Assembly (NCBI GenBank): GCA_964582785.1
Contig: CAZOTT010000007.1
Location: forward strand, 1 to 50,263
Reading direction: 5' to 3'
DNA length: 50,263 bases
Origin: JAMOQA01 sp964582785
Lineage (GTDB): Bacteria; Acidobacteriota; Polarisedimenticolia; J045
The notes under the pieces were generated by a model that did not search any database, was not told where the DNA came from, and saw only the letters and a list, made by a program, of their open reading frames with translations. The position numbers were made by a program, and so were the translations under genes. Shown piece by piece: positions 1-7,853 of this stretch. Numbering within the stretch: the first letter of the stretch is position 1; each line of letters begins with the position of its first letter.

Positions 1-123
1 GCCCGCCCCAACCTCGCCGGGGTCGGCCGGCGCATCTCGTCGGCCAATCCTGGCCACTTGCGCGCGTCGCCGGACAGTCTAGCTAGTAATGTATTGGTGG
101 GGCCTCTTCAGGTGGCGCTGGTC

Positions 124-774
124 ATGCGGTATGTTCCTTTGGTGTTGATATGGCTCTTCGGGCTGGCTTCGCCGTCTCCGGCCACCGGTGGTGAGGCGCT
201 CGATCTCGACCCGCTTCGGCGGTTCCTGCCGCGCTTGGACGTCTACATGCAGGTTCCCGGGGGCATCGCCGCCCTGACCGACGGAGCCGAGGAGGGGAGC
301 ACGATCGAAGACATGGCCGCCAACCGCCATGGCGGCCTGATCGTCGGCTATTGTCTGCGCGCAAGCTGCCGCTACGTGACCCATCTGGCGGTGTTGCAGG
401 TATGCAGCAACCGCATCGGAGGCCCCGGCGACGGCAACCGTCTGGTGCTGGCGGTCATCCGGCTGCCCTATGGCAACACGCCTGGATTCATCAAATCACT
501 GCAAGGTCGGAACTACGCGTTCAATTTCGCGAACTACGGCATGTTCGATCATACCCTGAGCGTCGGCAGCACCGATCGGGTGGAGGCGCTCTACGCCCTT
601 TCGGCCGACGGCGTGGGACCGGTCGCCGAGATCGACTATCTCGGTCAGGCGCCTGGCCCGAAACAACGTCCCAACACCCTGGCGCTGCACATGACCATGA
701 TGCGAAACCCGATATCCGGCCACGTGTTCCCGCAGCTGGAAGTGCGGCATTATTGCGAACAACCGGTGAGTTGA
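124..774 (+). CDS. Secreted protein of unknown function (foreign-looking end)
   Basis: The product is 216 residues if translation starts at the ATG at 124. An upstream in-frame TTG at 58 is possible, but the ATG directly opens a signal peptide (MRYVPLVLIWLFGLASPSPA), so it is preferred. The mature part has four well-spaced cysteines (YC, SC, VC and HYC contexts), suggesting a disulfide-bonded periplasmic or secreted domain. I do not recognise the family. It converges on atpC with only 38 bp between the stops. Codon use (many A/T-ending codons, CGC/CGT arginine) matches atpC and the atpD C-terminus but not the rest of the window, so it probably belongs to a different genome from the genes right of ~1.9 kb. 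Confidence 0.6.
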   Translation: MRYVPLVLIWLFGLASPSPATGGEALDLDPLRRFLPRLDVYMQVPGGIAALTDGAEEGSTIEDMAANRHGGLIVGYCLRASCRYVTHLAVLQVCSNRIGGPGDGNRLVLAVIRLPYGNTPGFIKSLQGRNYAFNFANYGMFDHTLSVGSTDRVEALYALSADGVGPVAEIDYLGQAPGPKQRPNTLALHMTMMRNPISGHVFPQLEVRHYCEQPVS

Positions 775-812
775 AGCAGGTTTCGGTCGAGACCTATCCG
801 CCAGTTCGAAGG

Positions 813-1241
813 TCAGCCGGCGCTCGTCGACGCCGCCTCGATCATCGCCTCGGCGATGGCGATGTCCCGCTCGATCCTGGATCTTGCGACCTCATCCTCG
901 ACGCTGCCAAGATCGTCCTTGGCCAGCCTGAGACGTTTTTGCGCCGCCTCGACGTCGATCTCCCGAACGGGCATCGCCTCTTCGGCCAGCACCGTGCAGC
1001 CGGTCTCGTTGACCTCGGCGAAGCCGCCGCCGACGAAAATGCGCTGGGTGATCCGCTCCCCCTCGTGGATCTCGATGATGCCCGGACGCAGCAGCGACAT
1101 GAGGTGACTATGCTCGGGCAGCACGCCGAAATCGCCGTCCGTTCCCGGCGCCACCACCATATCGACCCGTTCGCTGGCGAGCACCCGCTCAGGCGCAACC
1201 AACTCGAACGCCACCTTGCCGGACGCGGTTGCCTCAGCCAT
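813..1241 (-). CDS. atpC: F1F0 ATP synthase epsilon subunit
   Basis: The 142-residue product is the epsilon subunit of the F1 sector, part of the central stalk that couples rotation to catalysis and can inhibit ATP hydrolysis. The N-terminal beta-sandwich is clear (FELVAPERVLASERVDMVV, then DGDFGVLPEHSHLMSLLRPG), followed by a helical C-terminal part. Length is near the usual 130-140. The start ATG lies 14 bp behind the atpD stop, as expected for the last gene of atpHAGDC. The sequence resembles alphaproteobacterial epsilon subunits, and codon use (GTT, CGT, AAA, GAT) differs clearly from atpA and atpG, which is one reason to suspect the contig is chimeric here. Confidence 0.93.
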   Translation of the reverse strand: MAEATASGKVAFELVAPERVLASERVDMVVAPGTDGDFGVLPEHSHLMSLLRPGIIEIHEGERITQRIFVGGGFAEVNETGCTVLAEEAMPVREIDVEAAQKRLRLAKDDLGSVEDEVARSRIERDIAIAEAMIEAASTSAG

Positions 1242-1255
1242 CGATCGATCCCCTA

Positions 1256-2698
1256 CTACGCCGCCTCGGCCGCCATGCGCTTGGCCTTGTCGACCGCCTC
1301 GTCGATATTGCCGACCATGTAGAAGGCGGACTCCGGCAAGTCGTCATACTCGCCGGCGCAGATCGCCTTGAACCCGCTGATCGTGTCTTCGAGCGAAACC
1401 AGCTTGCCGGGCGAACCGGTGAACACCTCGGCGACGAAGAACGGCTGGGAAAGGAAGCGCTGGATTTTCCGGGCGCGCGCAACCACCAGCTTGTCCTCCT
1501 CGGACAGCTCGTCCATGCCGAGAATGGCGATGATGTCCTGCAGGGCCTTGTAGCGCTGGAGGATCTCCTGCACCCGCCGGGCCACCGCATAGTGTTCCTC
1601 GCCGACGATCTTGGGGTCGAGGATGCGGGAGGTGGAATCGAGCGGGTCCACCGCCGGGTAGATGCCGAGCTCGGCGATCTGGCGCGAGAGCACGGTGGTC
1701 GCATCGAGATGGGCGAAGGTCGTCGCCGGCGCCGGATCCGTGAGGTCGTCGGCGGGCACGTAGACGGCCTGAACCGAAGTGATGGAGCCCTTGCGGGTGG
1801 AGGTGATGCGCTCCTGCAGCGCCGCCATGTCGGTGGCGAGGGTGGGCTGATAACCCACCGCCGAGGGAATGCGGCCCAGAAGCGCCGAGACCTCCGAGCC
1901 CGCCTGGGTGAAGCGGAAGATGTTGTCGATGAAGAGGAGCACGTCCTGCCCCTCCTGGTCCCGGAAGTACTCGGCGACCGTCAGGCCCGTCAGGCCGACC
2001 CGCAGGCGGGCCCCGGGGGGCTCCGTCATCTGCCCGTAGATCAGGGACGCCTTCGAGTTCTCCGGGTTGCCGGCCTCGATGACGCCTCCTTCCTGCATCT
2101 CGAGCCAGAGGTCGTTCCCCTCGCGGGTGCGCTCCCCGACCCCGGTGAACACGGAGTAGCCGCCGTGCTTCATCGCCACGTTGTGGATCAGCTCCATGAT
2201 CAGCACGGTCTTGCCCACGCCCGCGCCGCCGAAGAGGCCGGTCTTGCCTCCCTTCATGTACGGCTCGAGGAGGTCGATCACCTTGATGCCCGTCTCGAAC
2301 ATCTCGATGGAGGTGGACTGCTCCTCGAACGAGGGCGGCTCCCGGTGGATCGGCCAGCGGTGCTCCGCCTCGATCGGGCCCATCTCGTCGACGGGCCGGC
2401 CCAGCACGTTCATCACCCGGCCGAGGGTCGGCTTCCCCACCGGCACGGAGATCGGCGCGCCGGTATCCACCGCCGCCATCCCGCGGACCATGCCGTCGGT
2501 CGGCTCGAGGGAGACGCAGCGGACCCGCCCCTCCCCGAGGTGCTGCTGCACCTCCAGGGTGCAGTCGATCGGGATCCCGGTGTCCTTCCCCTCGTCCTGC
2601 ACCCGGATCGCGTTGTAGATCGGCGGGAGGTGCCCCTCGGGGAACTCCACGTCGACCACGACACCGATCACCTGGACGACCCTGCCCGTGTTCTCCAT
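1256..2698 (-). CDS. atpD: F1F0 ATP synthase catalytic beta subunit, probably a chimera
   Basis: Full-length (480 residues) catalytic beta subunit that makes ATP from ADP and phosphate in the F1 head. The Walker A motif GGAGVGKT is at about residues 157-164, and the near-universal stretch from DVLLFIDNIFRFTQAGSEVS to PTLATDM is at about 252-291. The start ATG at 2698 lies 19 bp behind the atpG stop. Codon style changes inside the gene. Upstream of about residue 246 (position 1963) arginine is CGG-rich and codons end in G/C, like atpA and atpG. From about residue 262 (1915) onward codons such as CGC, TAT, GGT and ATT appear, like atpC. The protein reads through without frameshift, but the two halves probably come from different genomes. 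Confidence 0.95.
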   Translation of the reverse strand: MENTGRVVQVIGVVVDVEFPEGHLPPIYNAIRVQDEGKDTGIPIDCTLEVQQHLGEGRVRCVSLEPTDGMVRGMAAVDTGAPISVPVGKPTLGRVMNVLGRPVDEMGPIEAEHRWPIHREPPSFEEQSTSIEMFETGIKVIDLLEPYMKGGKTGLFGGAGVGKTVLIMELIHNVAMKHGGYSVFTGVGERTREGNDLWLEMQEGGVIEAGNPENSKASLIYGQMTEPPGARLRVGLTGLTVAEYFRDQEGQDVLLFIDNIFRFTQAGSEVSALLGRIPSAVGYQPTLATDMAALQERITSTRKGSITSVQAVYVPADDLTDPAPATTFAHLDATTVLSRQIAELGIYPAVDPLDSTSRILDPKIVGEEHYAVARRVQEILQRYKALQDIIAILGMDELSEEDKLVVARARKIQRFLSQPFFVAEVFTGSPGKLVSLEDTISGFKAICAGEYDDLPESAFYMVGNIDEAVDKAKRMAAEAA

Positions 2699-2717
2699 CG
2701 GTTTCCTCTTCCCGGCC

Positions 2718-3599
2718 TCAGTCGAGCGCCTGCGCCCCGCTCACGACCTCGATGATCTCCGTGGTGATCGAGGCCTGGCGGATACGGTTCATCACGAGGG
2801 TCAGCTTGTCGATCATCTCCTCGGCGTTGCGGGTGGCGTTGTCCATCGCCGCCATCCGGGCCGCGTGCTCGGCGGCCGACGACTCGAGGAGCGCGTGGTA
2901 GAGCTGGAAGCCGGCGAAGCGGGAAAGCAGCCCGTCGAGCAGCACCCGCGGCTCCGGCTCGTAGAGGAAATCGACCCCTTCCCGGTGGAACTCCCCCGCC
3001 TCCTCGATGGCGAGGTTCGCGAGGGGGAACAGCGGCTGGACGACCACCCGCTGGGAGATCGCCGACTTGAACTCGTTGAAGGCGACGTAGACCGCGTCGG
3101 TCTCCCCGCCGACGAAGCGGTGTTCCTCCTCCTCGGCGAACTTCCGCGCCAGGCCGGGACCGATCTCCCGGGAGATGTCCGTGTAGCGGGCCCGGATCGG
3201 CACGTCGGGGCGGACCTTGAAGTACTCGCTCCCCTTCCGGCCGATCAGCGTCACCTGGACGTCCACCCCCGCCGCCACCTTCTCCCGCCGGAACGCCTCG
3301 GCCGCCTTGAGGATATTGACGTTGAAGGCGCCGCAGAGGCCCTTGTCCGAGGTGATCACCAGCAGGTCGACGGTGCGCTCGGGCCGCCGGGCGAGCAGGG
3401 GATGGAGCGACGGGTCCGCGCGGCGGGCCACCTCCGCCAGCGCCCGCCGGAGCGCCGCGGCGTAGGGGCGGGACGCCATCATTTTCTCCTGGGCGCGCCG
3501 CAGCTTCGCCGCCGACACCATCTTCATCGCCCGGGTCAACTGGGCGGTGTTCCGGACGGACTTGATCCGCCGCCGGTATTCGCGGATGTTGTTGGCCAT
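2718..3599 (-). CDS. atpG: F1F0 ATP synthase gamma subunit
   Basis: The 293-residue rotor shaft of F1, whose rotation inside the alpha3beta3 ring drives catalysis. It has the family N-terminus (ANNIREYRRRIKSVRNTAQL, then TRAMKMVSAAKLRRAQ), the central ITSDKGLCGAFN motif and the C-terminal helix with MDNATRNAEEMI and LVMNRIRQASITTEI. Length is normal. Gaps of 22 bp to atpA and 19 bp to atpD support one transcript. Codon use is typical of the main genome, unlike atpC. Confidence 0.96.
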   Translation of the reverse strand: MANNIREYRRRIKSVRNTAQLTRAMKMVSAAKLRRAQEKMMASRPYAAALRRALAEVARRADPSLHPLLARRPERTVDLLVITSDKGLCGAFNVNILKAAEAFRREKVAAGVDVQVTLIGRKGSEYFKVRPDVPIRARYTDISREIGPGLARKFAEEEEHRFVGGETDAVYVAFNEFKSAISQRVVVQPLFPLANLAIEEAGEFHREGVDFLYEPEPRVLLDGLLSRFAGFQLYHALLESSAAEHAARMAAMDNATRNAEEMIDKLTLVMNRIRQASITTEIIEVVSGAQALD

Positions 3600-3621
3600 C
3601 GGCCGCCCTCCCGCGCCCGGC

Positions 3622-5289
3622 TCAGGCCTGCCCGGCGACCGCGGCGAACTGTTCCCGGAAGGCGTCGAGCGCCGCCCGCATCTTCTGCACCAGCTCGTCG
3701 TCCAGTTTCTTCTTCTCCACGATCTCGTCGAGCAGGTCCCGGTGGCTCGCGTCCAGGTACTCGTAGAGCCGCCGCTCCCAGTCCCGCACCCGGTCCTCGG
3801 GGACCTGGTCCAGGTAGCCGTTGGTCCCGGCGAAGATCGCCACGATCTGCTTTTCCACCGGCAGCGGCTGGTACTGGTCCTGCTTCAGCAGTTCCTGGAG
3901 GCGGCGTCCCCGGCCGAGCTGGGCCTGGGTCGCCTTGTCCAGGTCGGCGCCGAACTGGGCGAAGGCCGCCAGCTCGCGGAACTGGGCCAGCTCGAGGCGC
4001 AGGGTCCCGGCGACCTTCTTCATCGCGGGCACCTGGGCGGAGCCGCCGACCCGGCTGACCGAGAGGCCCGCGTTGATCGCCGGCCGGATGCCGGCGTAGA
4101 AGAGGTCGGTCTCGAGGAAGATCTGGCCGTCGGTGATCGAGATCACGTTCGTCGGGATGTAGGCCGAGATGTCCCCGGCCTGGGTCTCGATGACCGGCAG
4201 GGCGGTCAGCGACCCCCCGCTGTCCGGCAGGCGGCGGATCTCGTGGTCCCCGGCGCCCAGTTCCTCCAGCTTCTTCTCCGCCTCCTCGAGACCGGGCACG
4301 CCGTGGTAGACCTGCCCGTCCACTCCCTCCCGGACGTCCTCCGGGCTGTCCTTCTTCACGATCACGTAGGACTCGCGGAGCTTGGCGGCCCGCTCGAGCA
4401 GGCGCGAGTGCAGGTAGAAGACGTCGCCGGGGAACGCCTCGCGTCCCGGCGGCCGCCGCAGCAGCAGGGAGATCTCCCGGTAGGCCGCGGCGTGCTTGGA
4501 GAGGTCGTCGTAGACGCAGAGCACGTGGCGGCCGCGGTCCCGGAAGTACTCCCCCATCGCGCAGCCGGCGTAGGGGGCGAGGTACTGCATCGCCGCCGGG
4601 TCGGACGCCGAGGCGGCCACGACGATGGTGTGGTCCATCGCGCCGTATTCCTCGAGGGTCTTCACCACCTGGGCGACCGTCGAGTTCTTCTGCCCGATCG
4701 CGACGTAGATGCAGATCACCCCCGTGTCCTTCTGGTTGATGATCGTGTCGATCGCGATCGCGGTCTTCCCCGTCTGCCGGTCGCCGATGATCAGCTCCCG
4801 CTGGCCGCGCCCGATCGGGATCATCCCGTCGATCGCCTTGATCCCGGTCTGGAGGGGCTCCTTCACCGGCTGCCGGTAGACGACGCCCGGGGCGAGGCGC
4901 TCGACCGGGTTCGAGGCTTCGGTCTCGATCGGCCCCCGCCCGTCCACCGGCCGCCCGAGGGCGTCGACGACGCGGCCCAGCATCGCCTCCCCCACCGGGA
5001 CCTGGATGATCTTCCGGGTCCGCTTGACCTGGTCACCTTCCTTGATCCGGTGCGCCTCCCCGAGCAGCACGACCCCGACGGAGTCCTCCTCGAGGTTGAG
5101 GGCGATCCCCATCACGTCGTGGGGCAGGGCGAGCAGCTCGAGGTACCCGACCTTCTCGAGCCCGTAGACCCGGGCGATCCCGTCACCCACGGAGACCACG
5201 GTCCCCACCTCGGCGACGTCGATCGTCTCCTCGTAGCCCTCGATCTGCTCCCTGAGGATCTCGGCGATCTCCCCGATCTTGAAGTCCAT
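3622..5289 (-). CDS. atpA: F1F0 ATP synthase alpha subunit with a ~50-residue insertion
   Basis: Regulatory alpha subunit of the F1 head. Walker A GDRQTGKT is at about residues 169-176, and family blocks such as YVAIGQKNSTVAQV, PGDVFYLHSRLLERAAKL and SAYIPTNVISITDGQIFLET follow in order. At 555 residues it is about 50 longer than the usual 500-515. The extra length lies between RAAKL (residue ~304) and GGSLTALPVIET (358), where most homologues have only a few residues. The inserted segment (about 4219-4377) is charged, includes a probable helix (LEEAEKKLEEL) and keeps the frame. It is flanked by normal sequence, so it is a real insertion rather than an error. The gap to atpH is 52 bp. Confidence 0.96.
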   Translation of the reverse strand: MDFKIGEIAEILREQIEGYEETIDVAEVGTVVSVGDGIARVYGLEKVGYLELLALPHDVMGIALNLEEDSVGVVLLGEAHRIKEGDQVKRTRKIIQVPVGEAMLGRVVDALGRPVDGRGPIETEASNPVERLAPGVVYRQPVKEPLQTGIKAIDGMIPIGRGQRELIIGDRQTGKTAIAIDTIINQKDTGVICIYVAIGQKNSTVAQVVKTLEEYGAMDHTIVVAASASDPAAMQYLAPYAGCAMGEYFRDRGRHVLCVYDDLSKHAAAYREISLLLRRPPGREAFPGDVFYLHSRLLERAAKLRESYVIVKKDSPEDVREGVDGQVYHGVPGLEEAEKKLEELGAGDHEIRRLPDSGGSLTALPVIETQAGDISAYIPTNVISITDGQIFLETDLFYAGIRPAINAGLSVSRVGGSAQVPAMKKVAGTLRLELAQFRELAAFAQFGADLDKATQAQLGRGRRLQELLKQDQYQPLPVEKQIVAIFAGTNGYLDQVPEDRVRDWERRLYEYLDASHRDLLDEIVEKKKLDDELVQKMRAALDAFREQFAAVAGQA

Positions 5290-5341
5290 GCCGCTTCGCT
5301 CCCCGGCCGGCGCGCGCCGGCCGCGTGGTTCGTCGTCCGCC

Positions 5342-5908
5342 TCAGCCCGCGAGCCCGGCCGCGGACTCGCTCCGCAGCCGCGCCCGGAGCCGCTCCAGCC
5401 TCGTCTTCAGGCTGCCGTCGATCACCGTCCCCCCGATCCGGGCGACCAGGCCCCCGAGGAGGTCCGGGTCGACGGTCTCCCGCAGCCGGACCTTCCCCCC
5501 CGCCGCCGCCCGCAGGGCGCCTTCCACCCGGCCGCGGACATCCTCGGGCAGGGGGGCGGCGGCCCGGAGCTCCACTTCCCGGACCCCCTCCCGCCGGTCC
5601 GCCTCCCGGGCCACCGCCTCGGCGATCTCCGGCAGGAGGAGCAGCCGCTCGTGCCGCCCGACCACCTCGAGAAAGCGCCGGGTCACCGGGAGGACGCCGA
5701 TCCGGTCCGCGATCGCGAGGATCACCCGTTCCTTTCCTTCCGGGGAAACCACGGGGTTCGCGAGCACCCGGCGCAGGTCGGGGCTCTCCCGGACCGCCCG
5801 GGCCAGGACGGCGAGCTGGTCCCGCACCCGCGCGAACTCCTCCCCGTCCGCGACCGCCCTCGAGAGGGCCCGCGCGTACCGGTCCACGACGAGGCGTACA
5901 TCCTTCAT
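5342..5908 (-). CDS. atpH: F1F0 ATP synthase delta subunit
   Basis: The 188-residue delta subunit sits on top of F1 and links it to the peripheral stalk. The start at 5908 (KDVRLVVDRYARALSRAV) is chosen because delta subunits begin close to this RYAxAL motif; an open frame continues upstream to 6094 but codes for Arg/Pro-rich sequence unlike any delta subunit. The C-terminal domain contains the typical DPDLLGGLVARIGGTVIDGS block. It is the first gene of atpHAGDC. No atpB, atpE or atpF precedes it, so the F0 genes must be elsewhere. Confidence 0.92.
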   Translation of the reverse strand: MKDVRLVVDRYARALSRAVADGEEFARVRDQLAVLARAVRESPDLRRVLANPVVSPEGKERVILAIADRIGVLPVTRRFLEVVGRHERLLLLPEIAEAVAREADRREGVREVELRAAAPLPEDVRGRVEGALRAAAGGKVRLRETVDPDLLGGLVARIGGTVIDGSLKTRLERLRARLRSESAAGLAG

Positions 5909-6246
5909 CGGCAGGCACCTCCGCGACCCCCGGCGGGCCGCCGCCGCCCGGCGGGCAGAACATCCCCTCCTCCGCGCACGCGGAAGGCCGGGAGAATAGC
6001 AACCCCTCCCGGGACCGTCAACAGACCGGCCGCCGGGAACCGCGAACGCCGGGCGAAAACCGGCCACCGGACGCCGGAAGGGGGTTGCAATCAACTGGCA
6101 GAACCGTTTCTCCCCTCAAGGGGCCGCCGGTTCGGGCCGAACAGGAGTGGTGAACAGCAGGCGGCAAGGGTCCCGGGGGTTCCGGGAACGGGACCGGGGG
6201 GCCGGTCCCGGGGTGCGAAGAAAACCCATGCCGCGGGGGGACCGAG
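5909..6246. other. Divergent intergenic region between atpH and the chemoreceptor gene
   Basis: The 338-bp spacer separates two divergent genes. Apart from the atp promoter at 5993-6021 it holds several short GC-rich palindromes near 6180-6215 (a repeated CCGGGA/TCCCGG theme), close upstream of the chemoreceptor start. I see no further gene and no convincing promoter for the plus-strand gene. Confidence 0.5.
5993..6021 (-). promoter_or_regulatory. Sigma70-type promoter of the atp operon
   Basis: On the minus strand the -35 hexamer TTGACG (6016-6021) is followed after exactly 17 bp by TATTCT (5993-5998). This matches the TTGACA-17-TATAAT consensus at 9 of 12 positions in an otherwise very GC-rich background. 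It lies 85 bp upstream of the atpH start with nothing else between, so it is the natural promoter for atpHAGDC. Not experimentally supported. Confidence 0.55.
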
Positions 6247-7680
6247 ATGAAGAACCTGTTCGCCGCGAACCGCCGTGCTTCCCGTTCCGGGTCCCTGGAT
6301 CTCCACCGGGTGGTCTCCCAAGCCCCGACCATCTTCTTCGTCGTGGACGCCGACCTGGTGGTCCGGGAGGTCAGCGACGAGACCCTGCGGCTCCTCGGGT
6401 ACCGGCGGGAGGACGTGGTCGGGAAGATCACCTGCGCGGAGCTGTGCCGGACGCCGGTGTGCGGGACCTCCGGCTGCACGATCCGCCGGTGCATGAAGGA
6501 CCGGCAGAAGATCGTCGCCCGGACGGTGGCCCGGACCCGGTCCGGGGAAGAAATCCCGATCGAGGCCCACTGCGCGGCGGTCTTCGCCGACGACGGCAGC
6601 CCCCTCGGCGGCATGGAGGTGATCGTCGACGGGAGCGAGTACGTCCTGACCGAGCGAGAGGTGGAGCGCCTGCTCGAGGCGACGGCGGAGGGCAACTTCT
6701 CCGAGCGGGCGGACCTCTCCCGGTTCGATTCCGGCCGGGGGAAGCTCCTGGGACGCGTCAACGAGCTGCTCGATGCCATCCAGCAGGTCCTGGCGGACGC
6801 CCGGGCGACACTCGACCGCGTGGCGGCCGGCGACCTGACGGCCCGGATGTCGTCCGAGTACCGGGGGGAACTCGGCCAGCTCGCGGAGGCGATGGCCCGG
6901 GCGGCGAGCGGCATCGCCGAGGTCGTGGGCCAGGTGTCCGCCGCCAGTGACCAGGTCTCCGCCGCGGCGTCCCAGATCAGCGACGGCAGCCAGGCCCTGG
7001 CCCAGGGAGCGTCGGAACAGGCCGGGTCGATCCAGGAGATCAACCACAACCTGAAGGGGATGGCGGAGCAGACGAAGCTCCACGCGTCCCGGGCCCGGGA
7101 GGGCCAGGCGATCGCCGGCGAGACGAACGACGCGGCCCGGAAGGGCGGCGAGATGATGGAGAAGCTCGCCCGGGCGATGGACGAGATCCGGCACCAGTCC
7201 GAGGAGACCGCCAAGATCGTCAAGACGATCGACGAGATCGCCTTCCAGACGAACCTCCTCGCCCTGAACGCGGCCGTCGAGGCGGCCCGGGCCGGGGAGT
7301 CGGGCCGGGGCTTCGCCGTGGTGGCCGAGGAGGTCCGGAACCTGGCGATGCGCTCCGCCGAGGCGGCCAAGTCGACCGCCGAGCTGATCGAGGTCTCGGC
7401 GAAGAGCGTCGAGACGGGGGTGGGTCTCGTCGAGGAGACCCACCGGGCCCTCGAGCAGATCCAGCAGGGGGCGGTGCGGGTGGACGAGGTCGTCCGCGAG
7501 AGCGCCGAGGCCTCCCGGGAGCAGGAGGAGGGGATCGAGCAGGTGGCGACCGCCATGGACCAGATGAGCCAGGTCACCCAGCAGGTCGCCGCCAACTCGG
7601 AGGAATCCGCCTCCGCCGCCGAGGAGCTCGCCAGCCAGGCCGCGGAGCTCCGCTCCCTCGTCGGCCGCTTCCGCCTCTGA
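6247..7680 (+). CDS. Cytosolic PAS-domain methyl-accepting chemotaxis protein
   Basis: A 477-residue chemoreceptor with no transmembrane segment or signal peptide. An N-terminal PAS domain (about 20-130) is followed by a helical HAMP-like region with LDRVAAGDLTARM (about 190-230) and a signalling domain whose conserved hairpin is DEIAFQTNLLALNAAVEAAR, then GFAVVAEEVRNLA. The PAS domain carries a compact set of cysteines, C63, C67, C72, C77 and C82 (KITCAELCRTPVCGTSGCTI), suggesting a metal, heme or redox input; that is inference. The start has a G-rich ribosome site (GGGGGGA) just upstream. No che genes are nearby, so its array partners are encoded elsewhere. Confidence 0.93.
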   Translation: MKNLFAANRRASRSGSLDLHRVVSQAPTIFFVVDADLVVREVSDETLRLLGYRREDVVGKITCAELCRTPVCGTSGCTIRRCMKDRQKIVARTVARTRSGEEIPIEAHCAAVFADDGSPLGGMEVIVDGSEYVLTEREVERLLEATAEGNFSERADLSRFDSGRGKLLGRVNELLDAIQQVLADARATLDRVAAGDLTARMSSEYRGELGQLAEAMARAASGIAEVVGQVSAASDQVSAAASQISDGSQALAQGASEQAGSIQEINHNLKGMAEQTKLHASRAREGQAIAGETNDAARKGGEMMEKLARAMDEIRHQSEETAKIVKTIDEIAFQTNLLALNAAVEAARAGESGRGFAVVAEEVRNLAMRSAEAAKSTAELIEVSAKSVETGVGLVEETHRALEQIQQGAVRVDEVVRESAEASREQEEGIEQVATAMDQMSQVTQQVAANSEESASAAEELASQAAELRSLVGRFRL

Positions 7681-7853
7681 CGCTGTCGGCAGGAGGCGCT
7701 TCCCGGCGGGGATTCCTGGCGGGAGCTGGCGGCGACCCAAGGGGAATGGGAGAGGAGCCTCCACCGGCTCCCGCGGCGCCTTCTCTTCGGCCTGGGGAAG
7801 ACGGCGCAGACCGCGGTCATGCGCGGAATGCGGCGCCCGCCCCTGCGCAGCGG

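Noticed and set aside
2413..6153. Plus-strand open frames opposite the atp genes, up to 868 codons
   Set aside because: They are antisense shadows of atpHAGD with low-complexity composition and no homology.
7681..7853. Read-through extension of the chemoreceptor (in-frame open codons after the TGA)
   Set aside because: Fifty-odd open codons are expected by chance at this GC content, and the chemoreceptor ends normally at GRFRL.
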